Assembly: GCA_046759145.1 (NCBI GenBank)
Contig: JBHIBR010000059.1
Coordinates: 1 to 8,250 of the forward strand
Direction of reading: 5' to 3'
DNA: 8,250 nucleotides
DNA from: JBHIBR01 sp046759145 [NCBI: Nitrospinota bacterium]
GTDB taxonomy: Bacteria > UBA8248
Every line of letters starts with the position of its first letter. Position 1 is the stretch's first letter. The position numbers and the translations under genes are program-made. A model generated the notes under the pieces. It saw only the letters and a program-made list of their open reading frames with translations, did not search any database and was not told the origin of the DNA. Positions 5,669 to 8,250 of the stretch are shown here, one piece after another.

Positions 5669-6943
5669 TCAGCCGAACTGGCAGAGCACCTCGTTGGCCA
5701 GGAGGCGGCCCCGGGGTGTGAGGCGGAGATAGCCTCTCTCTTCCACCACCAGCCCCGCCTCCTCCAGGCGGGCGAGCTCTTCCCCAAAGGTTTTCCGTAC
5801 ATCGAGCCCTGTCTTCCGCTCGGCTTCCTCCAGCGCCACGCCCTCGGCGAGGCGCAATCCCAGCATGAGGGTCTCCCCGAGGGCCTTCCGGCCCTCCACC
5901 CTCTCTTCGCCCGCCACGGCGTGGCCCCGTGCGCGCACGCGGCGCAGGTAGTCCTCCGGCCGCATGGCGTTCCAGAAGCGCCGGCCCCCGAGTAAGGAGT
6001 GGGCCCCGGCGCCGAGCCCCAGGTACTCGCCCCGCCGCCAGTAGTTCAGGTTGTGGCGGCAACGGTAGCCGGGGCGAGCGAAGTTCGAGATCTCGTAGTA
6101 CTCAAAGCCCGCCTCAGCGAGCAGCCTGTCCCGGAGCTCGTACATGGCGAGGGATGTCTCCTCGTCGGGCAGGGCGGGGAGCTCCCCCCGCCGGGCCCTC
6201 CGGGTGAAGTCGGTCCCCGGCTCGAGGGTGAGCTCGTAGGCCGAGAGGTGCTCCGTCCCGAGGGCGAGGGCCCCTTCCAGGTCCCGGGCGAACTCCTCGG
6301 CACTCTGCCCCGGCAGGGCGAACATGAGGTCCACGCTTAGGTTCTCGAAGCCCGCCCCGCGCGCCGCCCGCACCGCCAGGCGGGCCTCCTCGGCCGTGTG
6401 GATGCGCTCGAGGAGCGCGAGGCGTCCGTCGTCGAGCGACTGCACCCCGAGGCTCAGCCGGTTTACGCCCGCCGCGCGGAAACCGTCGAAGTGGGCGCGG
6501 TCCACCGTGCCCGGATTCGCCTCGAGGGTGACCTCCGCCTCGGGCTCGAGGGCGAAGTTCTCCCGCGCGAGCTGAATCAGCCGGCCGATGAGGCGGGGCG
6601 GCATGAGGGAGGGCGTCCCTCCGCCGAAGAAGATGGTGGCCAGGCGCCTCCCCCGAAGGGAGAGGGAGGAAACTCGCCCCTCGAGCTCCCGCAGGAGCCC
6701 CTCCGCGTAGTCCTCCGCCCAGCTCCCCCCGGCCACCGGGCCGGAGCGATAGGGCCTGTTCTGCTGAGCCCCGGCAGACGAGGGGGGCTCAGAGGAAGGG
6801 GTTCCCCCGGGGTGCGCGGTCGCACCGGCCACGGCGCCCCGTGCCACCAGCCCCTCCAGGGCGTAGGAGTTGAAGTCGCAGTAGCCGCATTTCCGCTCGC
6901 AGAAGGGAATGTGTAGGTAGAGGGAGAGAGAGTTTGCTATCAT
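5669..6943 (-). CDS. hemW: HemW, radical SAM haem chaperone, with an internal insertion
   Basis: HemW is a cytosolic radical SAM protein that binds haem and delivers it to haem proteins; it is often misannotated as coproporphyrinogen III oxidase. From ATG 6943 the protein is 424 residues (family about 375-390). LYLHIPFC holds Cys15, with Cys19 and Cys22 in CERKCGYCDFNS. The fourth Cys of true HemN (CxxxCxxCxC) is absent, which points to HemW. Other motifs are FFGGGTPSLMPP, EANPGT, NRLSLGVQSL, HLSAYELTLEPGT and YEISNFARPG followed by CRHNLNYWRRGEYLGLGAGAHS (given in part), then a C-terminal HemW domain. About 44 extra residues rich in Ala, Gly, Pro and Ser (about 31-74) split the Cys motif from AEDYAEGLLREL. 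Start: ATG 6943 gives the family N-terminus but lacks a clear ribosome site; an in-frame GTG at 7021 would add 26 unconserved residues. It is divergent from the NYN gene. Confidence 0.93.
   Translation of the reverse strand: MIANSLSLYLHIPFCERKCGYCDFNSYALEGLVARGAVAGATAHPGGTPSSEPPSSAGAQQNRPYRSGPVAGGSWAEDYAEGLLRELEGRVSSLSLRGRRLATIFFGGGTPSLMPPRLIGRLIQLARENFALEPEAEVTLEANPGTVDRAHFDGFRAAGVNRLSLGVQSLDDGRLALLERIHTAEEARLAVRAARGAGFENLSVDLMFALPGQSAEEFARDLEGALALGTEHLSAYELTLEPGTDFTRRARRGELPALPDEETSLAMYELRDRLLAEAGFEYYEISNFARPGYRCRHNLNYWRRGEYLGLGAGAHSLLGGRRFWNAMRPEDYLRRVRARGHAVAGEERVEGRKALGETLMLGLRLAEGVALEEAERKTGLDVRKTFGEELARLEEAGLVVEERGYLRLTPRGRLLANEVLCQFG
6722..6853 (-). other. In-frame palindrome-rich insertion inside hemW
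   Basis: This segment encodes roughly 44 residues absent from standard HemW. Its DNA contains CTGAGCCCC (6764-6772) against GGGGCTCAG (6784-6792), perfect over 9 bp with an 11-base loop; GGTGCG-CGGT-CGCACC (6811-6826), perfect over 6 bp; and GGAA-GGGG-TTCC (6794-6805). Edges are estimated from where family motifs stop and resume, not from an alignment. Confidence 0.55.
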
Positions 6944-7059
6944 AGGGGGCACGGGGGTTCGGCGCTTGGGGTCTTGGCCCGCCGCCAACTCTCCGCAGAG
7001 TGAGGGGTCCCAATGAGACACCTCGTCAATGAGGGCATTGTAGCAAAGGAGCCAAGGCT

Positions 7060-7650
7060 ATGGCGCGCCTCGCACTCTTTGTGGACGGCTCGGGGATGTT
7101 CTACGCCCAGCGGGACAACGGCTGGCACCTGGACTACAAGCGGGTGCTCGAGTATTTCGCCGACAACCGCGAGCTCTACGGCGCCTTCTACTTCACCGCC
7201 ACGCCCACCTCGGCGGACCCCGAGCGGATGGAGAAGTACCGCCGCTTCCGCCGGGCCCTCATCGGCATCGGCTACTCCGTGATCGACAAGGAGGTCAAGA
7301 CCGTCCGGGACCGGGAGACCGGGCAGCTCCGCCTGAAGGGGAATCTGGACATCGAGCTCGCCTTCCGCCTGCTCACGACGGCCGACGGGTGGGATGAACT
7401 GATCCTGATGGGGGGCGACAGCGACTTCGTGCCCATCTTGGAGCACCTGCGGAACGTGGGCAAGAGCGTGGTCATCGTGGGCAGGCGCGAGTCCACCGCC
7501 CTGGAAGTCATCAACGTCGCCAATCGTTTCATCAACCTCAACGAGATCCGCAGTCGCGTGGAGAAGATCCGCCCCCGGGCCGCCGAGCCCCGGGCAGAGG
7601 GGGACTATCCGCCCGCCGACCCGCCGAGATCTGACCCCGAGGGTAGCTGA
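7060..7650 (+). CDS. NYN/LabA-like PIN-fold domain protein
   Basis: This 196-residue protein consists of an NYN (LabA-like, PIN-related) domain plus a short disordered tail. Visible signature: LALFVDGSGMF with Asp9; LKGNLDIELAFRLL with Asp97; MGGDSDFVPILEHLRNVGKSV with Asp120 and Asp122; then RESTALEVINVANRFINL. The acidic residues form the metal site expected of PIN-like ribonucleases, so RNA cleavage is plausible but unproven. The usual second Asp in a KGVDVxLxxDM pattern is not visible (AFRLL here), which could alter activity. The tail from about 171 is Pro-, Arg- and Asp-rich. The start is ATG 7060 with AAGGAG about 8 bases upstream. The gene is alone on its strand and divergent from hemW; no partner toxin or antitoxin is seen. 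Confidence 0.88.
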   Translation: MARLALFVDGSGMFYAQRDNGWHLDYKRVLEYFADNRELYGAFYFTATPTSADPERMEKYRRFRRALIGIGYSVIDKEVKTVRDRETGQLRLKGNLDIELAFRLLTTADGWDELILMGGDSDFVPILEHLRNVGKSVVIVGRRESTALEVINVANRFINLNEIRSRVEKIRPRAAEPRAEGDYPPADPPRSDPEGS

Positions 7651-7677
7651 GGCAACCCTGCATCCCGGCCGGCCTTG

Positions 7678-7749
7678 TCAAAATGTCGCGGTGGGGTGAT
7701 CCGCCCCGACATCGGTTCTCCCCGGGCCCCTCCGGCAGGTCGTCTGCCC
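7678..7749 (-). ncRNA. Candidate small RNA of about 70 nt
   Basis: On the minus strand a promoter-like pair, TTGAAA (7783-7778) and TATCAG (7761-7756) with a 16-base spacer, predicts a start near 7749. The transcript would open with GGCAG-ACGAC-CTGCC (7748-7734). It would end in a 12-bp stem (7712-7683, one C-C mismatch and one G-U) whose last base runs into TTTT (7683-7680), a fair intrinsic terminator. No open frame with a ribosome site fits it. The hairpin might alternatively serve the NYN mRNA 3' end, but the T-run is on the minus side. Confidence 0.3.
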
Positions 7750-7755
7750 GCCCTC

Positions 7756-7783
7756 CTGATATAGGAAACATATTTATTTTCAA
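7756..7783 (-). promoter_or_regulatory. AT-rich promoter-like element facing left
   Basis: TTGAAA, 16 bases, TATCAG on the minus strand; TATATC at 14 bases is an alternative -10. It resembles the element at 4832-4862: both begin GTTGAAAA and end TTCCT, T/A, TA, two variable bases, AGG, around 9-10 AT-rich bases. Confidence 0.35.
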
Positions 7784-7996
7784 CTAAATACATATTTCTC
7801 CCCCCTCTTTTTACGTCTTGGCACGGAACTCGCTTCCTCCTTTGGATGCTGGGCCAATGTGCAATGTTTTCCCCGTGCGAGGGAGTGGAAATGCGGGGGA
7901 GGGTTTCGGCGTTAACAAATATAGGGACGGCGTTGCCCGGGGAGGGAGGCTGGCTCTCCCAGGCCCCCTCAGGGGGGGAGAAGGAGCGCGCAAGCT

Positions 7997-8137
7997 GTGT
8001 TGGTGGAGTTGCTCGGGATCTTCATCTTCCTGATCCTCTACGTCCTTCTCTTCGCCCTCGAACCCTGGTCCTGCGACCTCCCCGCCAGGGGTCGGAAGGA
8101 AGCCTGGTTCGATTTCTCAAGGGGCGGGGGCTCCTAG
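7997..8137 (+). CDS. Possible 46-residue single-pass membrane protein
   Basis: A GTG-started frame encodes 46 residues: VELLGIFIFLILYVLLFALEPW (residues 3-24, quoted only as a motif span) is an uninterrupted hydrophobic helix long enough to cross a membrane, bounded by Glu4 and Glu22. A polar tail follows with Cys26, the basic stretch ARGRKEAW and a Gly/Ser end. AAGGAG lies about 10 bases before GTG 7997; GTG 8003 is an alternative start and has longer spacing. A hairpin (8139-8160) begins two bases after the stop. There is no recognised family and no adjacent partner. Because Leu/Phe/Ile codons are pyrimidine-rich, a chance hydrophobic frame is possible. Confidence 0.38.
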   Translation: MLVELLGIFIFLILYVLLFALEPWSCDLPARGRKEAWFDFSRGGGS

Positions 8138-8138
8138 G

Positions 8139-8160
8139 GCGCTCCTTCGGGCGAGAGCGC
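8139..8160 (+). terminator. Hairpin just after the small membrane ORF
   Basis: GCGCTC pairs with GAGCGC around a 10-base loop, two bases after the stop codon at 8137. There is no T-run, so it would be an unusual or factor-assisted terminator. Confidence 0.3.
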
Positions 8161-8223
8161 AAGCGCAATCATTCGGTTGAGATAGCTTTTCCACCTCCCA
8201 AGGGGGGAACGGGCGTGGGCTTG

Positions 8224-8248
8224 CCCTGCCCTCCCCCCTCCCCCCCCC
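8224..8248 (-). repeat. C-tract with G-quadruplex potential on the minus strand
   Basis: Runs of 3, 3, 6 and 9 C (8224-8226, 8229-8231, 8233-8238, 8240-8248) are separated by one or two bases. The minus strand therefore reads four G-runs with 1-2 base loops, a textbook quadruplex pattern. The window ends at the tract, so its full extent is unknown. Confidence 0.5.
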
Positions 8249-8250
8249 TA

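Larger units (their letters stand above)
7651..7996. other. 346-base intergenic region, no convincing gene
   Basis: Minus-strand frames here overlap the NYN gene or lack ribosome sites. The region holds a 12-bp imperfect hairpin (7683-7712), a short perfect hairpin (7734-7748), an AT-rich promoter-like stretch (about 7755-7800), and from 7930 GC-rich hairpins such as GGGAG/CTCCC and CCCC-TCA-GGGG just before a tiny membrane ORF. Confidence 0.7.

Noticed and set aside
7676-7681. Perfect TTGACA on the minus strand after the candidate small RNA
   Set aside because: No -10 box at 15-19 bases, and it lies within the terminator tail; probably chance.
7538-7793. Minus-strand frames of 62-81 codons overlapping the NYN tail
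   Set aside because: They start inside the AT-rich promoter-like element without a ribosome site and continue antisense to the NYN gene.
1-8250. Search for CRISPR repeats, transposase ends, tRNA or rRNA genes and defence islands
   Set aside because: No spaced direct repeats, transposase motifs, cloverleaf with T-loop, or defence gene cluster could be seen.

Overview
The window is high-GC bacterial chromosome (by eye clearly above 60% GC, not counted). Coding is dense, with short overlaps inside one operon. There are no insertion sequences, phage genes, CRISPR arrays, tRNAs or rRNAs. The housekeeping genes (CoaBC, guanylate kinase, YicC, RqcH, HemW) are clearly bacterial, but nothing names a phylum. 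High GC, an RqcH homologue and a Firmicutes-like gene neighbourhood would fit an uncultured lineage such as Methylomirabilota, Rokubacteria or Tectomicrobia; that is a guess.

Layout. Positions 1-2274 hold a minus-strand operon, yicC > gmk > coaBC, joined by 4-base ATGA and GTGA start/stop overlaps; coaBC runs off the left edge. Divergent from it, rqcH (2380-4182, plus) has a promoter-like TTGACA/TATCCT pair in the 105-base gap. B. subtilis keeps the same set together (rqcH/yloA, yloC, gmk, rpoZ, coaBC), but here rpoZ is missing between gmk and coaBC. rqcH converges on a small Rieske ferredoxin gene (4244-4552, minus), with a 27-base palindrome between them.

The gap 4553-5045 holds no convincing gene but has several hairpins, an AT-rich promoter-like element and a structured leader. 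That leader precedes two small plus-strand genes: a dimeric alpha/beta-barrel (ABM-like) protein (5046-5339) and a DUF1059 protein (5425-5601). These converge on hemW (minus, ends at 5669). hemW is divergent from a NYN/LabA-like nuclease-fold gene (7060-7650). The rest, 7651-8250, is mostly non-coding. It contains a second AT-rich promoter-like element facing leftward, which with a hairpin and T-run could make a roughly 70-nt RNA. It also has an unlisted 46-codon ORF for a single-helix membrane protein, and a terminal C-tract that is G-quadruplex-prone on the minus strand.

Roles. CoaBC (coenzyme A), Gmk (GMP to GDP), YicC (RNA turnover), RqcH (stalled-ribosome rescue) and HemW (haem delivery) are core functions. 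The Rieske protein, ABM-like protein and DUF1059 protein are small redox or accessory proteins of unknown pathway. The points most worth checking are a Cys-to-Ser change in the CoaC half of CoaBC, a palindrome-rich in-frame insertion in hemW, the candidate small RNA, the ABM-gene leader and the tiny membrane ORF. No complete new multi-gene system is visible.
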